Shown piece by piece: positions 50,401-63,450 of a stretch of DNA of 64,000 bases; the stretch's first letter is position 1; each line of letters starts with the position of its first letter. Position numbers and translations under genes: made by a program. The DNA comes from Gadus chalcogrammus. Its lineage: Eukaryota; Chordata; Actinopteri; Gadiformes; Gadidae. The stretch lies in the NCBI RefSeq assembly GCF_026213295.1, contig NC_079414.1, positions 17,347,480 to 17,411,479 of the forward strand, read 5' to 3'. The notes under the pieces are model-generated. The model was not told the origin of the DNA and made no database searches. It saw only the letters and a list, made by a program, of their open reading frames with translations.

Positions 50401-53400
50401 TATGGTAAGCATTGCTTTTTGGAACATGCAAGGGACAGGGATAATCTCCAAAGCAGGCATTTGAATGTACAACTTATTTTCTGTTTTTTCATTACTGGGT
50501 CTGTGAATCCCCCATGCTTGCTTGTCCTTGTTCGTGTTTGCGTGATCAGCAAACACTCATTCATCTCTATAGAAGTGTTTCAGTCACATGGCTTCGTTCC
50601 TGTTACTCAATGTTGCTCCGCCATAGTGCCAGTCACACTCGAATGATTTCTGACATATTAAAACCATGTATTACATTGAATTGTGTGAAAATACCAACAC
50701 AAAGTCATAGGATATTGTCATAGGAGTTCTTTTAGTCCTTTGTTTACTGGTTAGGAGCAACGGATACATTTCAGTTAGCCGTCCACAACTTTAGTTGAAA
50801 AACCTCCATAATGCATCGTAATTGGTGCTGAAATCCCCAATCATTGTGTGAGAAACACAATAAAATTGTGTCTCTGAAACTATCAAATGTTAATTGACCT
50901 GAATAAGAAGTAGGTAGTGCCGTAAACACATATCCACTGTTGGGTGACTCATGATAAACCGCCCCTCCCTTATTCCTTGGCAGCCTGTCTAAGGTCCACT
51001 GTCCAAGCACATGAGACAAGACGTGAACTAGGCTGGGCTGAAGAGTTTAATTACCAAAGTTACCACAGTCATTTTAATAGCAGGACTTGATCAATAAGAT
51101 TGACATAGCAGTACACCTGACATCATGGTGCAAGCTATGAAAACAAGGTACTACGTTAAGTACACACGCCTTTCAAAGTTTCTCAATCGAATACGAAGCT
51201 TGGCTACATACTTGGTCAGTATGATGAGGTTATACTAAAAGCAAGTCTATTTTGGAGGGCGAGCACTACAGGCTCAGGTTACCCTTGAGACTGGAGTTCA
51301 GCGCAAGTTGAGTCACATTGTGCAGAGATGATAGAAACCAGCAGACGTCTTAAGGAAAGCACCCCAAGGCACCTTCACGCCATGCAGTTCGCTCATTTTC
51401 CCCTCCTTCCCTCAGCTAGCTAGTTAGCTAGCTCCTCTCCTGTAATGAGCACTGTCTGGCTGTGTGCTGAGGTTGTCTAAACCCACATACTTGTTGGTAC
51501 TTGATAGGGTGAGAGCAGGATTGCCCCTGCTGTATCATTACTATGTAATGTCCCAGAGGCCTGCGTTGTTGGCTGTCGGTGGGCAACGAAGCTGTTGATC
51601 CGTGGGTTTAGGGCCAGCTGAAGAAACCGTCATGCGACATATGCAGCTTAGATATGTGCTCAGTCTAGAGTGACATCACGGTGCAAAGGAAAGAGGGGAG
51701 GGGCAGACCCTGACATGTTTAGAGGAACACCAAATTTTCTAGAGGTGCTTGTGCCTCATTGCTGTTTATGTAACACCAAGTATCAACAAGCCTGTGGGTT
51801 TTAGATGTTTGCGCCTGCTGATTTGGAAGTTTATGTTGCTTCACTTTACCTCTCTTGTGAGGGGTATGCTACAGGGTGAAAACATTTCAGCCAATCCCAG
51901 AAATGGATCATGTGTTTCAAAACGACTAATGTTACCAGTCTTTACTCATCAAGTCCGGATGGGATGGGCTTTGCGGTTGAGGACAAAGCGTGGAAATATT
52001 TAAATCTCCATGTCATCAGATCTTTTAGTGATGCACAAATGAAAGAATCTCAATCCTTATCCATTACCTTAACATAACCTATATTCATTAGGAAAATAAG
52101 AAAAGGACACTATGAACTATTTTGAAAGTAAGATCTAATTTATTTATATAAAAGTCATACTTCTATGCCCAAAGGCTCACTCCACAGAACCACTGTAGGC
52201 CTATATTAAACAGGTTTACTGAGTAGAGGCGCTCACGATTACTGGTTGCTCTGGAAAGCTGATCTCCCTTTATCTAAGTATAACTGAATAACTATTATTA
52301 TTCCACTAAGAAGTACTGTTAATACCACCCAAGGGTTGTATTATAATCATAGACTCCTACCCCTTTTCTTTTTCAACTGGCATGCACAAGTGTCTGTTTG
52401 AAAATATTACATGTAAAAGCTCTGTGCAAACTATGAGGAAGACATAAACATGGTGTTGTTTTTTCTAGATGAGGAACATTACAGAAACATTGATGAAACC
52501 CCTTGAGAAGTTCCGTAAAGAGCAACTGGGCGCGGCAAGGGTACTGTATGACTTCAGACACTTTTTGCATGCAAAATTACATAAAAAAATCGTATCATTT
52601 CATTTCTTTAAAGCAAACCCCACTCTTTGTTTTCTTGCACTCCTTCAACTTATCACACTGCGTTTTTGTTTCTTTCTTCAAGGCGGAAAGGAAGAAGTAT
52701 GAGAAGGAAACGGAGAAGTACTACAGCTCCTTGGAGAAGCTTTTGAACATGTCAGCAAAGAAGAAGGAGCCTCAGCTCCAAGAGGTACCGTCACGTCTCC
52801 AAAGCACACAAATAGGGAAATGGAGTAAAGTCAAAAGAGAAGGAAAGAGAAAAAAAGAGGGAACAAACTCTCTCTTTAAGAAGTTAGGAAAAATACAGCA
52901 CGGGGGAGGGGGATTTGTCTCCAGTGTCATGGTGATGGGCAGCTAGGGTTTTTCTTTTTCAACAGTGACTTTCCGCTGGCCCGGCTAACAGTAACAAGCC
53001 GTTTTCCTGGCAAAGTGTGGAGGGGAAAGGCATGCTCAGTGTTAGAGTACTACCAAGGTCAAGCCCCAGCAGCTGTGGGCGTTGGAACAACCCATGACAT
53101 AATCGTGGCCCCGGCTACACACACGCTGGGCTGGAAGGGCTTTACGTTGCCGGAGGGAAAGCTTTGACGTTGTGCATTGTAAAGAAGGGAAATACAATCC
53201 TATAAACAATGTATTTTACTGTCTTTCCCCTTTGGCCTTTGAGATCCTGATGTATGGAGGAGATATGGGTGGTCATGCCATGCCATATGACTTATGGCTT
53301 GATTTGACGAGGAGAGGAAGCAACCTTGAACTGTTAACTGTTAAAAAAATAAAATAAAATAAATTCAGAAGTCAGGGACAATACAACTTTTACTTAAGAA

Positions 53401-56400
53401 GTTAATCATCACCATTCTTCATACATAATACTATTGTTCCTGTACCATTAATAACAATATTAGATAATATACACACACACTTATATTAATTTATTTGTGT
53501 ACAATTTATTATTATTAAATGTTTTTGACAAACAGGGTACATAAACGCCAAAGAGTAAATTCACAGGACAACAGCACTTGCCACACTGAGCAGTATTATT
53601 ATCTCTGAAGTTTAATCGTATCGCGAATGTAAATACTTCAATCGTCTAAGAAAAGTCAGGGACTTCATGTTAACTTAGCTGACAGCTAGTGGAGGCGTGT
53701 CACAAGAGAGAACGCAGCGCTGGCCCCATTGCATCGGCCCATGGCTGAGCAGCACTTAGTAATGTGCTGGTCTTCTCGTCTTCAGGCAGACAGCCAGGTA
53801 GAGGTCATGAGGCTGCACTTCCAGGAGGAGTCCCTTGACTACGTATGCAAACTGCAGGAGATCCAGGAGAGGAAGAAGTTTGAATGCGTTGAACCGGTAA
53901 GTCAACCGGTGGTAGTATTCTGACAGGTATATTATATACATATGCATGATAAACCATATATACCAAAAAAGTATCCATTCATTCATTCATCAGTTTAAAT
54001 GATCATGACTAAATCCAAACAGTGTTTAAAGATTGAATGCCGATTTCCCTTGAGTTTATCATTTACTTTGCTTAATCTTAAGCCTATTTTCCTCTCCCTT
54101 TGTCTCTCCAGATGCTGGCCTTTTTCCAGACAGTCTTCACCTTTTATCACCAGGGATTTGAGCTTGCCAATGACTTTGACCATTACAAGCAGGACTTGCA
54201 GATAAATATCCAGAATGTAAGAGGCACCTATAAAATCACTCATTCCATTTGATGATGTTTCCGCTTTTACCTTATAATAACATTACATTACAAGTCCCAT
54301 TCGAAATATCAGGGATGGGGCGGCCTCGTTGCTCAACCCCCTAGTGCGCTAACCATTTAGGCAATACCCCTTGTAGCGACCCAGGTTTGATTCCCACCTG
54401 TGGTCCTTTGCTGCCTGTCATTCCTTCTCTCCTCTGACCTGTTGTCCCATCCATCTCCACCTTCCTGTCCACCAAGGCACAAAAAGGCACCCATCAAATA
54501 TTTAAAAAATCGAATGGATATACTACTCTTGCTACGACCAAATAAAAACACCCCAATGTGTGTGTTATAGCAGTATCCACAATCTTTCTGACCCTGCCTG
54601 AATACGTCCACCTCTCGAACCTCCCTAAGGGAACTCAAGGACGTTTCCTGGGGAAGCATTCAGAGTTTTTGTTTCCAGCGGTTGTGCATCATGACTGCTG
54701 TCTGTGTGACCCCAGAGCACCTGGAAGTGACGGCCGTCCAGTGTCTCTCTGACCCGCTAGCTCTCCCCCCACAGACGAGGAGTCGGTTCGAGGGGGCACG
54801 GCTGGAAGTGAACGAGCTGATGAAGCGGATCAGGGAGGCGCCACAGGAATACAGACAGACCAGTCCGATAAGCAGCGAGGGCTACCTTTATGTACAAGAG
54901 AAACGTAAGACTGCTCCCCGGTGCTGAGTGTGTTTTAAATCAAGGGATTTAATTGTGCATTTAACCTGCACTAACCCCTCTTGTGCACTTAACTATGGCT
55001 AATAAACGTTTTTTGTTGGCCATAGCTGCACTGCATTCTTATCAGTTGATTTTTGGTGGAACCCGGGAAAGCACTTTGTATGACAATATCGAGCGAATGC
55101 TTTGATCATTCTCAGTTCTGCCTGTAAGTGGCTTTAGATAAAATAATCTACTAAATCAAGTGCTGTCAGTTTATTTATTGAACAAGTTGAAAAAAACAAC
55201 AAGGGTTATCATAAGTGCGGTACAGCTTAGGTTAATGAAAACCGCAATATACAGCATCAAATAGAATGGTAGATGAAAGTCATTGCATGCTCCGAATAAT
55301 CTAGTTTGATTCAGACACTAAATAATGTAATGCTACAGTGAACTCCAGTGGTCATCTGTGTGCGCATATTCCAGGACCACCTCCCTTTGGTTCGAGTTGG
55401 GTGAAGCGCTATTGCACGTTCGTCAAGGAGCAGAAGATCTTGCACATGGTGACCTTTGACCACAGATCTGGTGGAAAGATGGTGAGTACCAATCCAAACA
55501 CATAATGTTACACTACTTACACTAGACTACAGTCTGCAAGGCATGTTAACATGACTGACTTCTAGGGCTGTCCCAGACTCTGAGTTTTCTGAGTCTAATC
55601 AGATCTGCCTTTTCAGTCCAGAGATTCGATTATTCGGCGGCCGTGCGGGGCAGGTCTTTTGGAGGTTTAAAAAATTAGTTTCTTTCTATTAACACTCTGT
55701 TTTGGTAGGCTGTAGGCCTTTTATATATGCTTGCGCGTTGCACGCATTGCACTTGTAGTTTGTAAAAATAAAGGAATCATCGACTTTCAGGGGACAGCCC
55801 TACTGACTTCAGTCAGTTATGTCTCTCTTTATAACAATGATTACTGTATCCCCGCAAAGAAATGTAAGCCGGTTAAAACAGCAAAATTCAGGAAACAAGT
55901 TTGAAATGCTGAACCTATTTATTTGACCTTTCTTATTCCAAAGAAAATTAATAACTTTATTATAGTTTGACTGGCTCATAGATGTAGGGCCATTGAGGGC
56001 AGGGCCTAGACTCGGCTTTCAGATGGGTGGTCAACTCCCCGCTGAATGGTTCGAGTAAGAACTATGTCCACTATGTCCACATTGCAGGCATCCTAGCCGT
56101 ATTGGATAAAAACATATTTAACTTGGTTTGGATAAAATCATTAGATCATGGATCGAAGTCATTCAATGTGATCATTCATCCAGCAATGTATTCTGATTGG
56201 GCCATTTTCCTCTCTTCAGGGGGAAACCGAGTCGGTCACCCTAAAGTCCTGTGTCCGCAAAACTACAGACGTGCTGGATCGGAGGTTCTGCCTGGACCTT
56301 GACATCACAGATCGGTATACACCATTCATCTTTGTTCTCACATTATCTCTTTGTTTTATGTGGTTATACTGTGAATGGATCCTCACATAGGCAATGACCT

Positions 56401-59400
56401 CATAAAGATAAAGCAAAAACAGACACAACCTTCAGACATACAAACGCAGATCCAAGGGTACGTACTCATTTGGCTTGCGCTGTGCGTGGAAGGGCATCAA
56501 GTGTCGCTAAATTATCATCATCATACAAACTATTTAAATGTACGAGGAACCACAGATCCAAGAGGTATCATCAGACCATTAAAGGTTATACAAGATAAAC
56601 ATATATTTTATTGTATTATTGAAATAATACAATTAATTCTAGTGCACCCCTCCATCTCCCTGGGGTTTGTGCCAGCCCTGGCCATGAGTCGGCATTGCCC
56701 AATGTATTTCCGATGGTAGAGGCAAAAGGTAGACCAGAGGATCGCAGTGATCTTCGTGTGCTTGTGAAGACAGTGAATATCATGAATGACCTGTCACTTT
56801 TGGTTTATTCTTAGAGGTTCCCATCGAGGAACACTCCTGAAATAACTATGAAGAGTGGTTATCAATCGCTAGGGCATAACCAATATACTTGTATTGTGTG
56901 TGCGTGTTTTTCTTTTGTTTATTGTATGTACTGTTGGGTATGGACACACCCTGCTGCTCCTCCACATCTGAAGTTCCTAACGGAAAAATAAAGTAATTTG
57001 AATTGAATTGATTGAATTGTATATACCACAAAGCAATTATACCCAGGCCACCGAAATGGAAACAGCAGCTGCACTGTAGAACTGTGCAGGGAGGGCAAAC
57101 CTTAACCTGCATAGATAGAGAACTCACAAATGCTGCCTAAACAAATCAAAGAGGCATTCGCAAGGACAGCTACGTGTCTGGTCCCGATTTCCAACAGCTG
57201 GCGTAGCCACGACAACAAGCGACGCATTCGGCTGATGGTCATCAGTTAACACGGTCACGAGTAGAACTGAAACACCGAATACACTAAGTGCCACCGCGAT
57301 GTCGCAACATGCTTTCTTCTTGCTGTCCCTGTTGCTATACCCCTTACTGCCAACGTCGTGAAGGACAGGTTGCTCCTCCAGCAAGCAAATTAAATTCTCC
57401 TCCCTGTCCTCGGACCAGAAGTCTGCCATCTTCGTATATTTGTATGCTGGAGTGGACAGTGCGGTACCGGGACGGAGTAAGGCTGTGACGTTCTGTGCTG
57501 TGATTGGCTGAAGAGAAATAGCTAAATCGCCGCGTTCTAAAACTGGACCTTGCGATTTGACATGTTCAATCTCTGGCGACTCCTTGCATCTCCTTGCGAC
57601 TCCTTGCAACGACCAGTTCACACCGCCCCTGCGACGTTCTAAAACCGTCTCGTTGCAAGTCGTTGCAAGGCGAATCTTTGGTCTGAAATGGGCTTAACAA
57701 CACGGAAGCCTAACGATACGAAACAGACTACATTCAGTATCCGTACATCTCCACATTGTGTTTGGCAATGTTTTCCATCAACCTGTCTTCTACCACAGTC
57801 ATGTGCGCTGTCGTAAGTAAGCCTACCAACGTTTGTGTTTGCTCAATGTTTACCTCTCGGCCTGTGGGTTTTCTGCTCGAGAGGAAACTTGTGGGCACTG
57901 AGGGTTAAGTCGTGACACGCTAATGTGGTCTCTTGTCAGGCTCTGTGCCTGTACTGCCCTACATCTTAAGCCACTATCCTGTGACGTCACAGCTGTAACA
58001 CCAACCTGAGATTTTTAATTTGAAGCTTATCCGTCTCTTTGAGGGCTAATAAAAATAAAAGTTATTCTTAGTATTGCAGAACTCTTCTACAATCCCAGGT
58101 TCCTGGGTGCTCACAAGTGTTGTTCCTACTGCAACATATACTTTATTTTTGCTAGGAAGGCACTTGCAAACTAAAGGGTTGTTTACCATCCCTGTCTTGC
58201 TATCGCTAAAAGATGGAAGTGCATGATTTGGGTGTAATAAGAAATGTCATTGCCATCCGTTCTGGTTACGGGCCTGCCTCTGTATTTGAATAATTTGATT
58301 TTAGACTGCGGCAGGCACATTTCTGACCAATCAAGGCATTTTTTCAATGATTTATTTGGGTAATCCAACTCGCCTGTGTCAATCACAGGTGTGTGAATGC
58401 GACACCTCATAATGGTCGACCAATGTAGGGAGTGAGGGGAGTTTATTTGGTTGGTGTTTTCAAAATCTTGCTCCCCTGTCCTTCTTCTCTATTTTGAACT
58501 CTGAAATCGCCCAACAGCATCTTTAACACAGATGTTTTAAGAAAAATTGAATATGAAGCCTGAATAAACGACACGGGTGATTTCTGCTGACCTAAGCAAC
58601 AGGATTCACCCGGGACTTGTTTAGTGTGGTTTTGGAAAACAAAAGCTGTCTAGGCCGCAGAAAGGTAAGCTGTCTATTTGTGGCTCACAGGACAGACTTG
58701 TGAGCTGGACATGGTTTCATGGGGGATGTCGACAATAAGAAAACCGTGGTTTTACTCCGCCCCATGTTTTCATACAGTCTGGTTGTTGTTGTGTTATTAC
58801 TAGATCATATCATGTATTATTTTGTTTCTCTCTCCCTCTCAGTCCCGGGACGGTCCTGACAGTACAGAGCATGTCCGAAGATGACCACAAATTCTGGATG
58901 CAGGCCATGGGAGGGAAGGAGCCTGTGAGTCAGCTAACCCTACCCTCTCTACCCTCTCATCATCTCTCACACTCCCTCTTGGCTCGTCCAGGCAAAACAA
59001 GGCTATATGCTGTTTATGTCTTTATGTAAAATAACAGGCTGGCTTATCATGTTGTCACCCAGCGTCACTGTCGCTTACATTCCTCATCAATATAAATGGG
59101 TTGAAAGACAGTAAATGTAATAAAAGTGTTTTAGGCTTTTTCCATTTATTTTTGCTTCTCCAGCTCGGACATTATCTTGGAAGGACCTGCTCCAAAGAAA
59201 GAGGAAGTATGTGTCTAGTTGAGATGGATCAAGTTTCAACTAAGTTTTTGTCTAACTTATTGGGGATGGTTCAAGCTTTTCTTCTCAAACTTATTTCTTC
59301 CACTGTAGTTGATGCCCAGTTGGATGACTTGGGCATGGGCTTTGTGCAGAACTCGATCAACGCCATAGAGAAAAGAGGTATGTTTCTTTTAGACTAGGAA

Positions 59401-62400
59401 TTTCAGAGAATACAGGGAGCCGTCGGTAGAATGATGTAATGTGCTTTTTAAAACAGAAGTAGCTACATTATTATAACACAAGAGGGCAGACTTGCTCCAT
59501 TATTAAAACCATTCAACTATAATGCAACTGCCTCGGTTGAATTGTTAAAATAAATATTTTTCATATTTTGAACATGTGTAAAATATGCGCAAGTGCCGCG
59601 CATAGTTCCACCTTTGTATTCGATTGACAACTTTTTTCTAGCTATTTCAAACAGGCTTAAAACGTATTCTAGTACAACTATGCTTTCTATTCTAGTGAGA
59701 TATTGATGTTGAATGTATTAATATTGATGTCTCTTGTAGGCATCAATGACCAGGGCTTGTACAGAGTGGTGGGGGTCAGTTCCAAGGTCCAGAAGCTCCT
59801 CGCACTAATGATTGGTGAGACACGCGCTTGTGCTTTATTCCTCCATTGTTCATTCTATGTGTGAGCAATAGGGATATGTACTTTATGGTTTCTCGACCTC
59901 CGCCTACACTTTCGTTCTTACTTTGGTTCGTTGGTTCTTTCTTTCTTGTTTGGCCGATATTAACAACACACAGACCTCAGTCTACCATGCAGGGGACCAG
60001 GTCTTGATAGTGGCATGTCCAGTCAGCGAGACCCCGAGTTCACCCATCCACACCCTCAGGAAGGTGGCCACTTAGCATTTTGTTCAGTCACACTAAGCCA
60101 CACTTCTATAAACCTTGCATCCGGTTTCTCTCTAACCATAGCTTGCACAACAACAACAAACAAATCCCAAACCCTCCTTCACACCCATCTCTTCTCCCCT
60201 TGCATCTCTTTAGACTCTGAACCTGTTCTCCAGGATCTTGTCCCTCACCTCCAGCCCCCACCCCCCCCCCCCCCCCCCCCCCTCGTCTGCCCTCCTGGTT
60301 CCTGCCGTCTCCCTCAGACATCAGCTTTACTCTTACTCTGTGCGCTGAATGACAACAGAGCCAGACCGATGCCAGCCCCTGGCTGGGCTCGCCCTGGCTT
60401 TTCTCCCCCCGTCCCCTACCCCCACCAAGCTCCTCTAGCCTCCAAACTGCCAGCTCAGTGTTAAGACCCCATTAACACTCTGCTATAGAGCACAGGGTTC
60501 GCCTAATATGGTGGAAGACAGGGCTGTTGGTTGTCTGGAAATCAACACCCTTTAGCAGCTGAAAACACGCCACATTTGGGTGTTTTGAGGTATACCTCTC
60601 GTCGCGACGGAGAATTAGGTTGAGTTGAATTTCAGGTGATGAGGGATAGGTTTTATAGATGCCACATGTTGGAACTTGCATAGTAGGCGTCTTTACACAC
60701 GTTATCCTCTAATGTGTGTGATTCAAGTTATACTGATGTTATGTTCTCTACAGAAATATTATCTGTACTCGTATTATCATACGAGTACAGTTTTAGGGCA
60801 TCCAGTTGGGCAGCCACAAAATGGCGCCCAAATGCAATTTATTATTAGCACCCCATTAAAGTTAACGTATATGTGCCATTTGGCAGTGAAATAATAGATG
60901 TGGAAATCCAGAAAGGGAAATGAGATACTCTTTACTTCTTGCTAAAGAGAATGTTTGCTTTTCTTGGTTCTTGCCAAGTCAATAGTCATACCCCCCCCCA
61001 AAACGCAGTCCTATCCATCCCGCATGCGGCCCCTTAGAGATTTTAATGTTGTGCAACCTCTGAAACCACTGCTGAGTGGACAGGCTTATTTAATCTCAGT
61101 GTAGGGCGCAGCAATAACCTAATAGCAATAACATAAACTGCCGGAGAAAAAATGTGTAATGTAATCACATCTTCCCCATAATGCAGGAAAATGCTTTTTT
61201 TCTAAGCTTTGTAGTTAATAGTAATCTATACTTTGTGTAAACAATTTTGTTTCCACACAGTTCAATTCGAAACACCTGCTGTGCTTCTCTCTTGGTTTTA
61301 TACTACTTATAATATGTTAGGTTGGGAAGGAAAAATAGTGAGAAATAATTCATTACCTAGAAGTCAATAAAATATGGATTAGACTGGGCAGAGGCAGTGC
61401 CCCATATCTCACTTCCGTTGGTCTATATTTTAACAGGTTTGCGTATCCAAGCCTACGAGGGATTAAAGCATACTTTCTGGTGTTCGAACACTAGGGGGAG
61501 CCAGCGATGCCAGTAACTGGCCTGTATCATAACGATGAATACCTAATAAGAAACATATCACCCCATTAGCACTTCCTTTTTACGACCATTTCGGGATAAA
61601 TGGCCCATGATGAGACTTATTTAATTAAGTTTATTTTGTGTTGCATCATTCGCCATGTATAAATTATGTATACCTAATTACATCTAGTCGCAAAAAGAAA
61701 TACATCTACACAATATTTATACGATTATAACCCATACCCTGAACAACATTCCATTACTACATGCATTTTGAACCGCTGTTTATCATGTTAAAGCGTAAGT
61801 GAAGCCCCTGTTGCAGCTCAAATCCGTACACGTTAAATATAAACTAAATGTTAAACAGTTGGTAAAGTAAAAGTGTTTTGGGCTGAGAGTACCAGGAAGG
61901 AGGGGGCGACGTGTTATCCCCGTGGTTACTACCCATTTGGGTTACTTTTATAGTACTGTCGTTGTGTAGGAGCGTTATAATGAGATATGTTTTATGTGAA
62001 ATGAGGCACACACTGTGGCGCTATAACATAAGCATCAAGCATCAAGATGCATAACTGTCTCTCGAAACCAGACGTCAAAATAGACCGCACCAGACGGAGC
62101 TCCATGCTTCCACCGTGGCGTTGTATCATAGGTGTCCAAGAAGTTTATCCCCCTCTCGGACACGGCCGTCAACGTACACTCGCTGGCCAGGCGGAGCTCA
62201 ACACATCCACACACACTTCCCCACAGTGTCACGAAAAAGGACGGCACCGGAGTTTGAAGCAGGATAGAACTTTCCCAAACTGGTTGGCGAACAGTTGCAC
62301 AAACATAGGATTTTTATCCTGGTTTCCCTAATGTTTTAGTAACAGGGACCAAATGGCTTAGATTTATATCTTGACAAAGAAGACATCATGTTAAAAAAAC

Positions 62401-63450
62401 GGTTTCGGGTTCAATGCCACATTTTGTTGATGAACAAACATATTTGATCCCAGTCCAGGTCCACAGTACAGTTCTGTTAACTTGGCTGATCTAAAGAAAG
62501 TCTGACCTCCTAATCTTTGATTTCACTAAAGTAACAAAGCATACTGTACAGCCATAGAAGCGCACACAATTAGTTGCGTACTCCACATATAAACTGTAGC
62601 TCTCAGAGGGTGATGTTGGGCAGATGATGTTGTGTACCAAAACGGCAGGGGAAAAGCAGAACATCAAGGGGATTTAGCTCATTTATTTATTTATTTTGTA
62701 TGGCTTTATAGACAGAGTAATGAGAGACTGGAAAGTAGGTTGAGACCGAATGGGGATGCCCTGTAGCATAGGACCGCAGATCGGATTCGAAACTGGTTTG
62801 CTATGATGCACACCTACTAGGTGGTTAACGAGTTAGTGGGTTCAGCCACTGAGCCACTGTATTCAAAGTCACATGAATGGACCGAAAATCGTCCCGGTAA
62901 CAGGTTTCCTCTGTGACCTGGGCTACACGGACAACTTATGTAGATTCTGCTTCCACGTTACCCTACTCACTAGGGGCATAACTTAAGGTGCAACTGTAAC
63001 CCCAACCTCCTTGATTCACTGTCGCTACCCAGCCCTCCCTGGTTCCACCCCTTGCGGGACCCGGTGCAGCAGTCAGGGATTAATTAGACTCCATAACGTG
63101 TAAAGAACCAGTGGACCCTCTCCAGCAGCTGTGATTTCCTGCCCAGGAAGTGAGGCTGGAGGAGAGGGCTCTATCCTCCCACATGGCCAATTACCGAGAG
63201 TTATTTTCATTGTACAATATTCAAACTTTTGTTAATCAAGACCCCACACATAGAAAGTTGAGTTACTGCTGCTGTAATTCTAGAAGAAGAAGTAAGAAGA
63301 AGGGGGCTCATTAGAGTGTGTTTAATCGCGTCCCATGACTTTTGTGTTTGATTGTTTCGATGCAGAAGAGAAGAGCCACGAGGTGGATCTGTCCACCAGT
63401 GAAGAATGGGACGTTAAAACGATAACCAGTGCCCTGAAGCTTTACCTGAG
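41451..63450 (+). CDS. arhgap10: Rho GTPase-activating protein 10 (GRAF2-like), 5' 15 exons, partial at window edge
   Basis: BAR-PH-RhoGAP-SH3 protein that stimulates GTP hydrolysis by Rho-family GTPases at membranes and the cytoskeleton. Exons: 41451-41604, 49930-50025, 50343-50404, 52469-52540, 52683-52784, 53786-53896, 54112-54216, 54775-54904, 55375-55481, 56220-56314, 58843-58924, 59164-59206, 59309-59377, 59740-59814, 63366-63450. Phases are continuous through 462 complete codons (human protein about 786). The start [20 protein letters not shown] is typical of the family. Residues 1-235 are the coiled BAR domain ([28 protein letters not shown]); GYLYVQEKR (about 269-278) opens the PH domain; RhoGAP begins near 387, with the arginine finger R418 in GLYRVVG. 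Exon 15 ends at a GTGAGA donor; the rest of RhoGAP, the linker and SH3 lie beyond 64000. Length and linker match ARHGAP10 better than ARHGAP26 or ARHGAP42, supported by synteny. Confidence 0.95.
47094..47160 (-). mobile_element. LINE-type 3' tail (reverse), arhgap10 intron 1
   Basis: On the minus strand it reads TTCCCCTATGGGCAATAAAG followed by a (TCTA)-type tail, the same kind of LINE 3' end as at 28345. Confidence 0.6.
47596..47639. repeat. Perfect 20-bp inverted repeat with 4-base loop
   Basis: Left arm 47596-47615 and right arm 47620-47639 are exact complements around the loop GTAT. It lies just inside the right end of the candidate element 46481-47655 and may be its subterminal hairpin. 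Confidence 0.9.
54315..54500 (+). mobile_element. tRNA-derived SINE of a second family, arhgap10 intron 7
   Basis: GGCGGCCTCGTTGCTCAA leads to a B-box-like GGTTTGATTCCC, followed by CCTTTGCTGCCTGTCATTCC and CACCTTCCTGTCCACC. This resembles a common fish SINE whose tail reads CCTTTGCTGCATGTCA. It is diverged and lies between exons 7 and 8. Confidence 0.65.
55555..55810. mobile_element. Non-autonomous hAT-type element (240 bp) with 8-bp target duplication, arhgap10 intron 9
   Basis: The element proper is 55563-55802. Its ends are TAGGGCTGTCCC and the exact reverse complement, and it is flanked by perfect 8-bp direct repeats CTGACTTC (55555-55562 and 55803-55810). An 8-bp duplication with TAGGG/CAGGG-type ends is the hAT signature. 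It has no coding capacity and its sharp ends suggest a fairly recent insertion. Confidence 0.88.
56950..57022 (+). mobile_element. LINE-type 3' tail with (TTGAAT)n, arhgap10 intron 10
   Basis: AACGGAAAAATAAAGTAATT followed by TTGAATTGAATTGATTGAAT is typical of a truncated LINE 3' end in fish. It sits next to the Harbinger-like remnant. Confidence 0.55.
57124..57700 (-). pseudogene. PIF/Harbinger-like remnant coding a truncated MADF domain, arhgap10 intron 10
   Basis: On the minus strand an ATG at 57429 starts [20 protein letters not shown] and continues through [18 protein letters not shown], matching the pattern of a MADF/Myb-like DNA-binding domain (aromatic, LI, E-P-L, Y-NR, K-A, IA). Such a protein is the second gene of PIF/Harbinger transposons in fish. 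The domain is cut after about 50 residues and no transposase is present. The upstream DNA (57430-57700) contains repeated TTGCAACG / CTCCTTGC blocks resembling transposon subterminal repeats, and a possible end GCCCATTTCAGACC at about 57685-57700. The other end was not found. Confidence 0.55.
60763..60790. repeat. Perfect 12-bp hairpin in arhgap10 intron 14
   Basis: CTGTACTCGTAT (60763-60774), loop TATC, then its exact complement (60779-60790). Confidence 0.85.
62735..62860 (-). mobile_element. Diverged SINE (reverse), arhgap10 intron 14
   Basis: Read on the minus strand it has an A-box-like TGGCTCAGTGGCTGAAC, a B box TTTCGAATCC, then TGCGGTCCTATGCTAC and GGGCATCCCC, parallel in order to the SINE at 54315. 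Confidence 0.55.

Larger units (their letters stand above)
59815..63365. other. arhgap10 intron 14 (3.5 kb)
   Basis: Contains a poly-C run (about 60248-60282), a perfect 12-bp hairpin (60763-60790), the palindrome GTGTTCGAACAC beside CACTAGGGGGAG (61480-61503), and a reverse SINE (62735-62860). Otherwise nothing recognised. Confidence 0.6.

Noticed and set aside
59135..59206. Alternative acceptor for arhgap10 exon 12 giving a more human-like [14 protein letters not shown] reading
   Set aside because: It would leave the phase incompatible with exon 13; the acceptor before 59164 satisfies both neighbours and gives the expected linker length.
60015..60464. 149-codon proline-rich frame in arhgap10 intron 14
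   Set aside because: It is open mainly because of a poly-C tract and pyrimidine-rich DNA; no start context or family resemblance.
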